Assembly (NCBI RefSeq): GCF_003369795.1
Contig: NZ_CP026730.1
Coordinates: forward strand, 4,641,001-4,705,000
Direction of reading: 5' to 3'
DNA length: 64,000 bases
Source: Streptomyces sp. CB09001
GTDB taxonomy: Bacteria; Actinomycetota; Actinomycetes; Streptomycetales; Streptomycetaceae
The notes under the pieces are model-generated. The model saw only the letters and a list, made by a program, of their open reading frames with translations. It was not told the DNA's origin and searched no databases. This document shows, in pieces, positions 46,875 to 58,016 of this stretch (its first letter is position 1; each line of letters begins with the position of its first letter). The position numbers and the translations under genes are program-made.

Positions 46875-47378
46875 ATGACCACCGACACCCTCGACGCCGG
46901 CATCCGCGAGTCCGAGCGCGCCTGGATGGACAAGGCCATCGAGCTGGCCACCACCAGCGTCCGCGACGGCGGCGGCCCCTTCGGCGCCCTGATCGCCAAG
47001 GGCGGTGAGATCGTCGCCCTCGGCAGCAACCAGGTGACCGCCGGCCTCGACCCCACCGCGCACGCCGAGGTCAGCGCCATCCGAGCGGCCTGCAGGGCGC
47101 TCGGCACGTTCAGTCTGGAAGGCTGCACCCTCGTCACGTCGTGCGAGCCCTGCCCGATGTGCCTCTCCTCGGCCCTGTGGGCCCGCGTCGACCGCCTCGT
47201 CTTCTCCGCCGACCGCCACGACGCCGCCGTGGCCGGCTTCGACGACCGCAAGTTCTACGACCTGTTCGAGAAGCGTCCGCAGGCGAACTGGCCCATGACC
47301 GTGGAACACCTCGACCTGCCCCACCGCACCCAGCCGTTCGACGCCTGGATCGCCAAGACCGACCGGGTCGACTACTGA
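46875..47378 (+). CDS. guaD: Guanine deaminase, cytidine-deaminase fold
   Basis: A 167-residue zinc deaminase likely converting guanine to xanthine, the substrate of the adjacent dehydrogenase. Zinc and proton-shuttle residues are His63 and Glu65 (TAHAEVSAI) and Cys93 and Cys96 (CEPCPMC). The length and C-terminal domain-swapped tail ([13 protein letters not shown]) match the Bacillus GDEase type rather than tRNA adenosine deaminase TadA. AAGAAGGAG precedes ATG 46875. A 190-bp gap after xdhC may hold its own promoter. Confidence 0.88.
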   Translation: MTTDTLDAGIRESERAWMDKAIELATTSVRDGGGPFGALIAKGGEIVALGSNQVTAGLDPTAHAEVSAIRAACRALGTFSLEGCTLVTSCEPCPMCLSSALWARVDRLVFSADRHDAAVAGFDDRKFYDLFEKRPQANWPMTVEHLDLPHRTQPFDAWIAKTDRVDY

Positions 47379-47382
47379 GCAC

Positions 47383-47399
47383 GAGCCTCCCCGAGGCTC
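47383..47399 (+). terminator. Small hairpin after guaD
   Basis: GAGCCTC (47383-47389), CCC, GAGGCTC (47393-47399), starting 4 bp after the stop codon. The stem is short and no U-run follows. Confidence 0.5.
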
Positions 47400-47473
47400 C
47401 GGCCGCCCCACCCGTACGTCCCTCCACCCGTGGCGTATGGGCGGGGCGGCGGCACGTGCGCGAGGATGGACGC

Positions 47474-49516
<2,043 letters not shown>

Positions 49517-49548
49517 GCCGGCGCGCACCGGCCCGGCCGGCAGGGGCG

Positions 49549-49899
49549 TCAGGCGTCGGCGAGGATCAGCGCGCCCAGCGTGAGCTGCGCGCCCCACTGC
49601 AGGACCACGGCCCCGCACCTGGCGGGCGTCCACCGGGTGCGGGGCAGGGCCAGGGCCAGTGCGCCCAGGGCGGCCGAGGCCCAGAAGCACGCCCACAGGG
49701 CGCCGCCGGGAACACGCGAGCACTGCTCGCCGTACGTCAGGCAGCGGCTGCCCCGCTCGGAGGCGAGCACGACGGTCCACGCGAGGACGACGGTCGGCAG
49801 GAGCAGGACGAGTCCGGCCACGGAGCCGGTGGTCAGGGCGCGGGCGGAGAGCTGCGTGTGGGTGAGCTCGGCGGCGGGGAGCCGCGACGCGGTGGTCAT
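49549..49899 (-). CDS. Small three- or four-helix membrane protein
   Basis: A 116-residue hypothetical protein with about three hydrophobic segments (SVAGLVLLLPTVVLAWTVVL, WACFWASAALGALALAL, and a C-terminal LTLGALILA). A loop carries two cysteines (RCLTYGEQC) that may pair outside the membrane. ATG 49899 is used; a GTG 12 bp upstream is possible. It looks like a Streptomyces family of unknown function. Confidence 0.7.
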   Translation of the reverse strand: MTTASRLPAAELTHTQLSARALTTGSVAGLVLLLPTVVLAWTVVLASERGSRCLTYGEQCSRVPGGALWACFWASAALGALALALPRTRWTPARCGAVVLQWGAQLTLGALILADA

Positions 49900-49948
49900 G
49901 GCGACCAGCACACCGTGCGGACCGGCCGCCGGTGATGGGCCGAACTGC

Positions 49949-50680
49949 TCAACCGCCCTGAGTACTCCTGCTCACGGCGCGCTCCACGATCGCCGCCAGC
50001 TGCTCGTGGTGCGCGCCCCGCCAGTAGGCGCGGCCGCACGCGGTGCACTGGGCGAAGACGTCGTACGACCGCTGCGTGCCGCCCTTGAGCTGCTCCGCCA
50101 CCTCTTCCTTGGTGGCCGCCCCGAGCAGTCCGTTGCAGGCGGTGCACCGAGTCCAGGGGCGCAGGGCGGGCCGGAACCGGTCCAGGACCTCCTGGAGCTG
50201 CTCCTCGGGGCGGGTGCTGTAGACGTAGCCGCCGGCCCACAGCTCGCGTCGGCGCAGCAGTCCGCGGTCGCGGCTGAGCAGGACCCGCTTCTCGGCCGCG
50301 GACAGTGCGGCGAGCGCCGGGTCGCCGAGGTCCGTCGACTCGTACGCCGTGTCCACGCCGAGCAGCCGCAGCCGGCGGGCGAGGGTGCCGAGGTGCACGT
50401 CGAGCAGGAACCGCAGGGGAGCGCCGGGAACCTGCTGAGGGTGCTGGACGGGCCGCACGCGCACCGACTCGCCGCCCGCCGGGATGTGGCCGCGCGGGAC
50501 CTCGCGGCCGTCGACGAGCAGGGCACCGACCTCGGTCAGCGGCACACCGAGGGACTCGACGAGATGGCCGAGGGTGGAGACGCCGTCGGTGGCCGCGCGG
50601 GCGACGCCGGTGGGGCGGGCGCGCGGGACGAACAGGTGCAGCTCGGGGGCGAACTCGACGTGGATCTCGGGACCGTTCAC
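49949..50680 (-). CDS. Mut7-C RNase domain protein with N-terminal ubiquitin-like domain
   Basis: A 243-residue protein with an N-terminal Mut7-C ubiquitin-like domain (about 1-85), a Mut7-C domain of PIN-like nuclease fold (about 88-235) and a built-in zinc ribbon (Cys179, Cys182, Cys212, Cys215 in RCTACNG and QCTACGR). Candidate metal aspartates are Asp94 (FLLDVHLG), Asp110 and Asp138 (LSRDRGLL). It is predicted to cut RNA, perhaps tRNA-like substrates; unproven here. The start is GTG 50680 with no strong SD. Confidence 0.88.
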   Translation of the reverse strand: MNGPEIHVEFAPELHLFVPRARPTGVARAATDGVSTLGHLVESLGVPLTEVGALLVDGREVPRGHIPAGGESVRVRPVQHPQQVPGAPLRFLLDVHLGTLARRLRLLGVDTAYESTDLGDPALAALSAAEKRVLLSRDRGLLRRRELWAGGYVYSTRPEEQLQEVLDRFRPALRPWTRCTACNGLLGAATKEEVAEQLKGGTQRSYDVFAQCTACGRAYWRGAHHEQLAAIVERAVSRSTQGG

Positions 50681-50713
50681 CCGGTCAGGATGCCACGGGG
50701 CGGGGCCCTGGCC

Positions 50714-51397
50714 TCAGCCTTTTCGAGGGCCTTCCCGGCGGCCTTCCCGGTGGCCCTCTCGGTGGCCTCCCCGGAGGGCGGGCAGCCCGTTCTCCAGGGC
50801 GTCCAGGGCGCGGTCGACCAGTTCGGCCAGGCTCTCCTCGTGGTCGTGCTCGGCCCAGTACCGGGAGACCTCCATCAGGCCGCCGACCAGGGACATCGAC
50901 ACGATCCTGACCTCGAGGCCGTCCGGGTCGAGGCCGGTGCGGTCGGCGATGGCGCGGGCGAGCATCCGGCCGGTGGCCGACATGTTCTCCAGCATGCGCG
51001 AGCGCACCGCGGGCACCTCGGCCAGCAGTCGCGTCCGCAGCCGGGTCAGTTCGGCCTCCTCGCCGGCGCCGAGGTCGAGGGCCTTGCGCAGCACGTGCCG
51101 CAGGGAGTCCGACCAGGGTTCCCCCGCGGGCCGGGCGGCGAGTTCCGCGGCCATGACCGGGTCGTACTCGTCCGTGAGGACGATGTCCTCCTTGGTCGGG
51201 AAGTAGCGCAGCACGGTCGACGGGGACACCTCGGCGCGCTCGGCGATCTGCTCGACCGTCGTGGTCTCATACCCCTGCTGACGGATCAGCCCGTAGGCCG
51301 CGGCGCGGATCGCCTCACGGGTCTTGATCTTCTTCCGCTCCCGCAGACCCGGCCGCGGCGTCTCGGCGGGGGAGGGGGCGGAACGTGCGGCGGTCAT
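50714..51397 (-). CDS. TetR family transcriptional regulator
   Basis: A 227-residue regulator. The HTH at about 22-70 includes TTVEQIAERAEVSPSTVLRYFP. The C-terminal domain is of the MftR-like/TetR_C_17 type, and the protein ends in short GHREG-like repeats encoded by a repetitive 3' end. ATG 51397 is used, with ATG 51406 as alternative. It lies 81 bp downstream of the hemolysin III gene on the same strand and may control it through the dyad at 52196. Confidence 0.88.
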   Translation of the reverse strand: MTAARSAPSPAETPRPGLRERKKIKTREAIRAAAYGLIRQQGYETTTVEQIAERAEVSPSTVLRYFPTKEDIVLTDEYDPVMAAELAARPAGEPWSDSLRHVLRKALDLGAGEEAELTRLRTRLLAEVPAVRSRMLENMSATGRMLARAIADRTGLDPDGLEVRIVSMSLVGGLMEVSRYWAEHDHEESLAELVDRALDALENGLPALRGGHREGHREGRREGPRKG

Positions 51398-51478
51398 ACG
51401 GATCATTCTCGGCCACGCGAGGACCGTGTGACGACCGTACGGCGGCGACCGGTGGCGACCGGTGGCGGCCCGGGCGGC

Positions 51479-52183
51479 CTAGTACGCCACCAGCGAGATC
51501 CCCACGTAGTGCGCGATGAAGGCGGCCAGGGTGAAGGAGTGGAACACCTCGTGGAAGCCGAACCAGCGCGGTGAGGGGTTGGGGCGCTTGAGGCCGTAGA
51601 TCACGCCGCCCGCGCTGTAGAGCAGGCCGCCGACGATCACCAGGACGAGGACGGCGATGCCGCCGGCCCGCATGAACTCGGGCAGGTAGAAGACGGCCGC
51701 CCAGCCCATGGCGAGGTAGCAGGGGGTGTAGAGCCAGCGCGGGGCACCGACCCAGAAGACGCGGAAGACGATGCCGGCCGCGGCGGCCGCCCAGATGCCC
51801 CACAGCAGCCACTCGCCCTTGGCGCCGGGCAGCAGCAGCATCGTGAGCGGGGTGTAGGTGCCCGCGATGATCAGGAAGATGTTGGCGTGGTCGAGGCGGC
51901 GCAGTACGCCGTCCATGCGCGGGCTCCAGTTGCCCCGGTGGTAGAGCGCGCTGACGCCGAACAGCAGGCAGGCCGTCAGGACGTAGACACCGCAGGCTAT
52001 CCGGCCCTCGGGCGACTCGGCGAGGGCGGTGAGCACCAGACCGGCGATCAGGACGGCGGGGAACATGCCGAGGTGCAGCCAGCCGCGCAGCTTCGGCTTG
52101 GCCGGATGCGGGAGGGGGAGCGCTACAGGCCCGCGGCCGCCGGCCGGCAGGTCCCTGGGCGCGTCGGGGACGGACGCAGTCAT
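51479..52183 (-). CDS. Hemolysin III family/TrhA-like membrane protein
   Basis: A 234-residue PAQR-type membrane protein with seven hydrophobic segments. Conserved metal-type residues are in GVSALYHRGNW, RRLDHANIFLII and the C-terminal GFHEVFHSF (the three-histidine pattern of the family). The cellular role may be lipid or membrane homeostasis; hemolytic activity is only historical. ATG 52183 is chosen; upstream in-frame sequence is intergenic. A TetR-like operator lies 13 bp upstream of the start. Confidence 0.9.
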   Translation of the reverse strand: MTASVPDAPRDLPAGGRGPVALPLPHPAKPKLRGWLHLGMFPAVLIAGLVLTALAESPEGRIACGVYVLTACLLFGVSALYHRGNWSPRMDGVLRRLDHANIFLIIAGTYTPLTMLLLPGAKGEWLLWGIWAAAAAGIVFRVFWVGAPRWLYTPCYLAMGWAAVFYLPEFMRAGGIAVLVLVIVGGLLYSAGGVIYGLKRPNPSPRWFGFHEVFHSFTLAAFIAHYVGISLVAY

Positions 52184-52195
52184 GGGCGCATCGTA

Positions 52196-52213
52196 CCTAC
52201 GGTTCCGTAAGTT
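52196..52213. promoter_or_regulatory. TetR-type dyad ACCTACGG-TT-CCGTAAGT
   Basis: Arms match at 7 of 8 positions. CTACGG-CCGTA dyads are common TetR operators in actinobacteria. It lies at the hemolysin III start region, and further CGTA-rich half sites follow to about 52235. The rest of the 308-bp gap (52236-52490) shows only the A-rich SD region of pckG. Confidence 0.6.
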
Positions 52214-52490
52214 ACGTATCAGTACGGACGTATGGCGCATGGCGAGTGGCCATCGTCTCACGGGGAATCCGGCGTCGCACCCCGGCCCGCGCCCCCGTCG
52301 CACCCCCTGTGGGTACGTGGCGATCCTCACGCCGCTCAGTTGTGACGCCCTCTGGACAGATGGGCGCTCAGGTCGGATGATCAAATGAGTGCGGTCGACA
52401 CCGGATGAGCGCCCACGAGGCACACGTCACGCGTCCGGGTCGCAGCCCCCACGGGGCCTCCAACAAAAAACCCCTCATTTAGGAGCAATC

Positions 52491-54320
52491 GTGGCGCGCG
52501 ACATCGCTGCTCCCCCCGTCCCCACCAACCACCAGGAACTGATCTCGTGGGTGAACGAGATCGCCGAACTGACCCAGCCGGACGCAGTGGTCTGGTGCGA
52601 CGGATCCGAGGCCGAGTACGAGCGCCTGTGCGGGGAGCTCGTCGAGAAGGGCACCTTCCGCAAACTCGACCCGATCAAGCGCCCCAACTCGTACTACGCG
52701 GCCTCCGACCCCACCGACGTCGCGCGCGTCGAGGACCGGACCTTCATCTGCTCCGCCAAGGAGGAGGACGCGGGCCCGACCAACCACTGGAAGGACCCCG
52801 CCGAGATGCGGGCCGTCTTTACCGGTGACAAGGGCGAGGGCGGTCTGTTCCGCGGCTCGATGCGCGGCCGGACCATGTACGTCGTGCCCTTCTGCATGGG
52901 CCCCCTCGGCTCCCCGCTCTCCGCGCTCGGCGTCGAGATCACCGACTCCGCGTACGTCGCCGCCTCCATGCGCACCATGACCCGCATGGGACAGCCGGTC
53001 CTGGAGGAGCTGGGCGAGACGGGCTTCTTCGTCAAGGCCGTGCACTCCGTCGGCGCCCCGCTGGAGCCCGGCCAGGCGGACGTCCCCTGGCCCTGCAACA
53101 GCACCAAGTACATCTCGCACTTCCCCGAGGACCGCGAGATCTGGTCCTACGGCTCCGGCTACGGCGGCAACGCCCTGCTCGGCAAGAAGTGCTACGCCCT
53201 GCGCATCGCCTCCGTCATGGCCCGCGACGAGGGCTGGCTCGCCGAGCACATGCTGGTGCTGAAGCTGACCCCGCCCACCGGCGCGCCCAAGTACGTCGCC
53301 GCCGCCTTCCCGTCGGCCTGCGGCAAGACCAACCTCGCCATGCTGGAGCCGACGATCTCCGGCTGGACCGTGGAGACCATCGGCGACGACATCGCCTGGA
53401 TGCGCTTCGGCGAGGACGGCCGCCTGTACGCCATCAACCCCGAGGCCGGCTTCTTCGGCGTCGCGCCCGGCACCGGTGAGCACACCAACGCCAACGCCAT
53501 GAAGACCCTCTGGGGCAACTCGGTCTTCACCAACGTCGCCCTCACCGACGACGGCGACGTCTGGTGGGAGGGCATGACCGAGGAGACCCCGGCCCACCTG
53601 ACGGACTGGAAGGGCAACGACTGGACGCCCGAGTCCGCCGCGCCCGCCGCGCACCCCAACGCCCGCTTCACCACGCCCGCCGCGCAGTGCCCGATCATCG
53701 CGCCGGAGTGGGAGGACCCCAGGGGAGTGCCGATCTCGGCGATCCTCTTCGGCGGCCGCCGCGCCACCGCCGTACCGCTGGTCACCGAGTCCTTCGACTG
53801 GAACCACGGCGTCTTCCTCGGCGCCAACGTGGCCTCCGAGAAGACCGCCGCCGCCGAGGGCAAGGTCGGCGAGCTGCGCCGCGACCCCTTCGCCATGCTG
53901 CCGTTCTGCGGCTACAACATGGGCGACTACATGGGGCACTGGATCGACGTGGCCAAGGACAAGGACCAGTCCAAGCTGCCCAAGATCTACTACGTCAACT
54001 GGTTCCGCAAGGACGACGACGGCAGGTTCGTCTGGCCCGGCTTCGGCGAGAACGGTCGCGTCCTGAAGTGGATCGTGGAGCGCCTGGAGGGCAGGGCGGA
54101 CGGCGTCGAGACCCCGATCGGCGTGCTGCCGACCAAGGAGTCCCTGGACACCGAAGGGCTCGACCTCGCCGACGCCGACCTGGAGTTCCTGCTCGGCGTC
54201 GACAAGGAGGTGTGGCGCGAGGAGGCGGCACTCGTCCCCGAGCACCTGAACACCTTCGGCGACCACACGCCCGCCGAGCTGTGGGACCAGTACCGGGCGC
54301 TGGTGCGGCGCCTGGGCTGA
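52491..54320 (+). CDS. pckG: Phosphoenolpyruvate carboxykinase (GTP)
   Basis: Gluconeogenic and anaplerotic enzyme, oxaloacetate plus GTP to PEP plus CO2, 609 residues and cytosolic. The kinase P-loop [13 protein letters not shown] includes Lys279, and the Mn site region has [17 protein letters not shown] (in part). [12 protein letters not shown] and [10 protein letters not shown] are GTP-class features, so it is not the ATP-dependent type. GTG 52491 is chosen for AGGAG five bases ahead. It is a single gene that ends before a convergent operon. Confidence 0.96.
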   Translation: MARDIAAPPVPTNHQELISWVNEIAELTQPDAVVWCDGSEAEYERLCGELVEKGTFRKLDPIKRPNSYYAASDPTDVARVEDRTFICSAKEEDAGPTNHWKDPAEMRAVFTGDKGEGGLFRGSMRGRTMYVVPFCMGPLGSPLSALGVEITDSAYVAASMRTMTRMGQPVLEELGETGFFVKAVHSVGAPLEPGQADVPWPCNSTKYISHFPEDREIWSYGSGYGGNALLGKKCYALRIASVMARDEGWLAEHMLVLKLTPPTGAPKYVAAAFPSACGKTNLAMLEPTISGWTVETIGDDIAWMRFGEDGRLYAINPEAGFFGVAPGTGEHTNANAMKTLWGNSVFTNVALTDDGDVWWEGMTEETPAHLTDWKGNDWTPESAAPAAHPNARFTTPAAQCPIIAPEWEDPRGVPISAILFGGRRATAVPLVTESFDWNHGVFLGANVASEKTAAAEGKVGELRRDPFAMLPFCGYNMGDYMGHWIDVAKDKDQSKLPKIYYVNWFRKDDDGRFVWPGFGENGRVLKWIVERLEGRADGVETPIGVLPTKESLDTEGLDLADADLEFLLGVDKEVWREEAALVPEHLNTFGDHTPAELWDQYRALVRRLG

Positions 54321-54453
54321 GCACCTCCCCACCCAGCTCCGTGGCCGGTCCGACTAGCCCTGACCCGCGAAGTCGTCACGAAGGCCGGTCACGAGGGGGT
54401 TTGCCCGCGCTCCAGTAGCTCTCCGCACCCCGGAGCGCGGGGAAGCCCCGCTC

Positions 54454-54494
54454 GGGCCGGGTCCCCGCACAACGGCGTGCGACGGACCCGGCCC
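54454..54494. terminator. Long-loop hairpin between convergent genes
   Basis: GGGCCGGGTCC (54454-54464) pairs perfectly with GGACCCGGCCC (54484-54494) around a 19-nt loop. It lies between pckG and the convergent four-gene operon, next to the 24-bp repeats. Confidence 0.6.
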
Positions 54495-54545
54495 TTCGGC
54501 GTACGACGGGCCCGGTCCCTCGGTGTGCGACGGGCCCGGTCCCTC
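54474..54545. repeat. Three tandem 24-bp repeats
   Basis: Units at 54474-54497, 54498-54521 and 54522-54545, of the form GGYGTRCGACGGRCCCGGYC followed by CYTC. The last two differ at two positions. They end 10 bp before the stop of the minus-strand gene at 54556, so they sit in two convergent 3' ends. Confidence 0.85.
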
Positions 54546-54555
54546 GGTGTGCCGG

Positions 54556-55173
54556 TCAGTCCTCCGAGCGGTCCACGAGGTACCGCGTGTGCGACTCCTG
54601 GCGCCGGACCTCGGCGTCCCGCAGCCGGTCCGTCAGCCGCTCCGCCTCCTCCCGCAGCAGCGTCAACTGCCGCTCCAGGTGCCGCTCCGGCGGCTCCTGC
54701 CCCGGCGCCATCCGCGTCCACCAGCGGGTCCGCACATAGGCGTCCACCGCCTCCGGCACGTCCTGCCGCACCGCCCGGGACACCGTGTACAGACCGTCCG
54801 GGTCGGCCGCCAGCACCTCGGCGACCCAGCCGGGCTCCAGCAGCGCGGCCAGCAGCCCGGTCAGCTCGGCCAGCCGCTCCCCGGTGTCCGGCGGCAGCTC
54901 CACGTCCGCCAGATAGCCGCGCAGCCGTCCGAAGTCGCCGCGCACCCCCTCCAGCTGGGCCGACGGGTCCGGGAAGCCGGGCGGCGCGGGCCGCTCCGGC
55001 GGGGCGAGCAGCGCACCGGCGCCGTACAGTCCCGCGACGACCACCGGCCAGTACGGTCCCGCCACGCCCGTGAAGGTCAGCACCACGCCCGCCAGCCCGC
55101 AGGCACTGCCGGTCAAATTCTTGCGGGACTCCAGGTACGCGGCGACCCGGCCGCCGCCCCTACTGGTAGCCAC
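54556..55173 (-). CDS. Membrane protein, last gene of the TelA/vWA operon
   Basis: A 205-residue protein with two hydrophobic segments at about 18-56 (SACGLAGVVLTFTGVAG and WPVVVAGLYGAGALL) and a cytosolic helical part ending in a predicted coiled coil (ERHLERQLTLLREEAERL region). The start is GTG 55173, which overlaps the upstream vWA gene by 14 bp. Function unknown; the tight operon suggests it is the membrane partner of the TelA and vWA proteins. Confidence 0.8.
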   Translation of the reverse strand: MATSRGGGRVAAYLESRKNLTGSACGLAGVVLTFTGVAGPYWPVVVAGLYGAGALLAPPERPAPPGFPDPSAQLEGVRGDFGRLRGYLADVELPPDTGERLAELTGLLAALLEPGWVAEVLAADPDGLYTVSRAVRQDVPEAVDAYVRTRWWTRMAPGQEPPERHLERQLTLLREEAERLTDRLRDAEVRRQESHTRYLVDRSED

Positions 55174-56737
55174 GGATCTCCTCGAAGGCGCCGTCCAGGG
55201 ACCCCTTTTGCGCGTCGAAGAGCCGGCCGCCGGTGAGTTCGGCGATGTGCGTCAGCTCCGCGCGGTCGGAGTCGCCGAACAGGATCGGGAACACCGGGAT
55301 CTCCTGTCGCTCCTCGCTCAGCGAGCCGTAGAAGCGGTCGAAGCCGGCCGCGTCGGTACCGGTGGTGTTCTCGCCGTCCGTCATCAGCACGATCGACGTG
55401 AACGCGTCCCGCCCGCCGCCGAGATGGCCGTACGCCTTCTCCAGCGAGGTGTAGAGCGCGGTGTCGCCCTCGGCGGTCAGGCGCGCGGTGTCCCGGCGGA
55501 TGCCCTCCAGGCCGGAGCCGGGGTCGGCGGGGTCCACCACATGGGTCGCCACCCGCTTCACCCGCGACCCGAACGGCATCAGCGTCACCTCCTCACGGTC
55601 GCGGAAGTCCCCGGTGAGGGCGGTGAGGGCGGTCTTCAGCCGCGCCAGCCGCTCACCCGCCATCGAGCCGGACGTGTCGAGGACGTACACCGTGCGGGAC
55701 GGTCGGCGCAGGTCGTTCTCGTACGCGTCGAGCAGGCCGTCGGCGACGGAGCGCGAGCCCGGCGAGGGCAGTTCGCGCCGGCGGCTCGTGTCCAGGCCGG
55801 TGGCGGGCGGTACGGAGGTGAGGACCGGGCGGCGGTGCGTGGTGCGGGTGATCTCCCGCTGGATCTCCGGCGTGCGCAGTGCCTCGGCGAGGCGGCGGAC
55901 GTCGTCGCGGGTCGCGTCGTCCGTCGCCGCGAGGGTGGAGAGCGGGTAGTCGGCGGTGAGGACGCCGTCGGTGGGGCGGATCACGGTGAGGCCCGGAATG
56001 CCCATGAGGACGGACTCGTAGTTCAGCAGCGCGTCCACGTTCCCGCGCCGCTGGTAGGCGGTCGCCAGCCAGCCGGACGAACCCGAGGTCAGCTTCTGCC
56101 CGGTGAAGAACTCCCGCAGCCTGGGCGTCGCCTTCGCCACGTCGGCGTCGGTGAGCGCGGACTGGGCGCCGGACAGCGCGGAGGCGACCGAGACGAGGGT
56201 GGCGAAGCCGGAGTTGGAGCGGGCCGGGTCGGTCATGCCGTAGGTGAGCTTCCCGTCGGCGACGGCCTGCTCGACCTGGGACCAGGTGACCGATCCGGGC
56301 CGCCAGCCCAGCCGCCGGGCGGTGGCGTCCTTGACGCCGACGGCGACCGGGCTGGCCATCACCGGCGTCTCGGAGACGATCCGCCCCGCCGCCTCCGGGC
56401 GCAGCCGCAGCGAGTCGTTGGAGGACAGCCACACGGCGTCGTACTGCCCGTCCGTCGTGCCCTTCGCCAGCATGTCCACGGCGTCGAGGGTGCCGATGGG
56501 GGTGAGCCGGACGGTGAGGCCGGTGTCCTCCCGGACCCGGTCGAGCACCGGCTTCATGTCGCTCAGCTCGCTGGAGGCCAGGACGCGCAGGGTGCCGGGC
56601 TCGGCGCTGCCCGGAACCCCGGGAGTCGGCACACCGCCCGACCCGTCCCCGTCCTTCTGCGTGGTGCAGGCGGTGAGGAGGGCGAGCGCGGTGAGGCAGA
56701 CGGCGAGGGCGCGTCTCGTGCGACGGCCGTGTCTCAT
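55160..56737 (-). CDS. Lipoprotein fusing a solute-binding domain to a vWA domain
   Basis: A 525-residue extracytoplasmic lipoprotein. A signal peptide with lipobox LLTAC (Cys24) is followed by a type-2 periplasmic solute-binding domain at about 48-305 (TDPARSNSGFATLV, FTGQKLTSGSSGWLA) and a von Willebrand factor A domain at about 345-525. The vWA metal site is complete: DTSGSM at 354-359, a downstream Thr in GDTALYTS and MTDGENT. It probably binds a ligand and a metal-dependent protein partner. Its ATG overlaps the telA-type stop (ATGA). The solute-binding half resembles the product of the first gene of the operon. Confidence 0.88.
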   Translation of the reverse strand: MRHGRRTRRALAVCLTALALLTACTTQKDGDGSGGVPTPGVPGSAEPGTLRVLASSELSDMKPVLDRVREDTGLTVRLTPIGTLDAVDMLAKGTTDGQYDAVWLSSNDSLRLRPEAAGRIVSETPVMASPVAVGVKDATARRLGWRPGSVTWSQVEQAVADGKLTYGMTDPARSNSGFATLVSVASALSGAQSALTDADVAKATPRLREFFTGQKLTSGSSGWLATAYQRRGNVDALLNYESVLMGIPGLTVIRPTDGVLTADYPLSTLAATDDATRDDVRRLAEALRTPEIQREITRTTHRRPVLTSVPPATGLDTSRRRELPSPGSRSVADGLLDAYENDLRRPSRTVYVLDTSGSMAGERLARLKTALTALTGDFRDREEVTLMPFGSRVKRVATHVVDPADPGSGLEGIRRDTARLTAEGDTALYTSLEKAYGHLGGGRDAFTSIVLMTDGENTTGTDAAGFDRFYGSLSEERQEIPVFPILFGDSDRAELTHIAELTGGRLFDAQKGSLDGAFEEIRGYQ

Positions 56738-57927
56738 GCGAGGCCCCCGTCCCGGGAGGTGTCCAGGGCGCTCCGTGAACGGCTGCGCTCCAGGTACGCG
56801 TTCGCGTGCCTGAGTTCACCGGTCAGGGACTCCACGGTCGCCGCCATCGCCTCCGTCGCCTGGGCCTTGTAGGAGTCGATGGTGTCGAGGGTGCGGTAGA
56901 TCTGCTGGAAGGCGGCGCGCAGGGTCTCCGCGCCCACCGCGGGGTCTGCGGCGATGCGCTGTATGTCACCGGTCTGGGTGGCGAGCATCTCCGCGTTGCC
57001 CCGGATCAGGTCCTCCGTCGTCCCGCGCAACGCGTCGACCTGCTCGACCACCTTCTTCTGGTGGTCCAGCGCGGTGGCCAGCATCACGGAGATCCGCAGG
57101 GCCGACACGGTGGTCGTGGCCGCCCGGTCGACGTCCTTGACCAGCTCCTCGTTGTTGCGGCGCACGACGTCCATCGCGAGGTAGCCCTGGGCGCACACCG
57201 CGAGCTGGGTGAGCAGGTCCTGGTGCTTCTGCCGGACCGGGAAGAGGACGTCGGCGCGCAGGGCGTCGGCGGCCTGCGGGTCGCCCGGCTCGACCCCGGC
57301 GACGTGCTCCTGCACCGCCGCGTCGAGGGCCTCGGTGAGCACGACGTACTCCTGGAGCTTGCCCATGGTCTCCCACAGGCGGACCCGCTCGGTCTGCAAC
57401 GCCGCGTTGTCGCGCCGCAGTTCGTCCTGGCCGCCGCGCAGCGAGCCGACGATCCGGTTGAGGGTGCCCTGGGCGGAGGCGTACTTGGCGACGTGGTCGC
57501 GCAGCCGGTTGCCGCCGGGCAGCCGCGACAGGAGCCTGCGGCCCTTCGACGCGGGCAGGTCGCGCGGGTCCAGGTCCTCGACCACGCGCCGCAGCTCCAC
57601 CAGGGAGCCCGCCACCCGGGTCTGGGCGTCGCCGCCCTTGTCGGGCAGGCTGCGCACCGTCCGTTCCAGCATGCGGTTGGACTGCGCGGCCGCGGTGCGC
57701 ATCTCGGCGGCGCCGAGGCCGGTGATCTCGCCGACCTTGCCGGCGAACTCGGGCGAGCGGGCGTCGAGCGCGGCGAGTCCGTCCACGTAGGCGGCGGCCT
57801 TGCGGGCCAGGTCGGCGCGGGCCGCCTCGTCGACGGGCACGAGGCCCCCGGCCCGCTCCCTCGGTACGGGGGCGACGGGCTCGGGCGGGGTGAGGGTGAG
57901 TGTGAGGTCGTGGTCGGTGCCGTTCAC
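56734..57927 (-). CDS. TelA family (toxic anion resistance) protein
   Basis: A 397-residue cytosolic, almost all-helical protein of the TelA/KlaA family, named for links to tellurite resistance and found in stress-response operons with vWA or TerD proteins. Family-like segments include LAVCAQGYLAMDVVRRNNEE and ATTTTVSALRISVMLATALD, both conserved across TelA. GTG 57927 is chosen for AGGGGGAA. The stop overlaps the next gene. How the protein acts is not known; here the partners are extracytoplasmic. Confidence 0.88.
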   Translation of the reverse strand: MNGTDHDLTLTLTPPEPVAPVPRERAGGLVPVDEAARADLARKAAAYVDGLAALDARSPEFAGKVGEITGLGAAEMRTAAAQSNRMLERTVRSLPDKGGDAQTRVAGSLVELRRVVEDLDPRDLPASKGRRLLSRLPGGNRLRDHVAKYASAQGTLNRIVGSLRGGQDELRRDNAALQTERVRLWETMGKLQEYVVLTEALDAAVQEHVAGVEPGDPQAADALRADVLFPVRQKHQDLLTQLAVCAQGYLAMDVVRRNNEELVKDVDRAATTTVSALRISVMLATALDHQKKVVEQVDALRGTTEDLIRGNAEMLATQTGDIQRIAADPAVGAETLRAAFQQIYRTLDTIDSYKAQATEAMAATVESLTGELRHANAYLERSRSRSALDTSRDGGLA

Positions 57928-58016
57928 GTGGCCGATTCCCCCTGTGGTCCGCTGGTGTTCCGCTGCCGGTCCGGTCCGGTCCGCCGGTGGCCGGGTCGGC
58001 CGGTGGTCGCGGGCCG

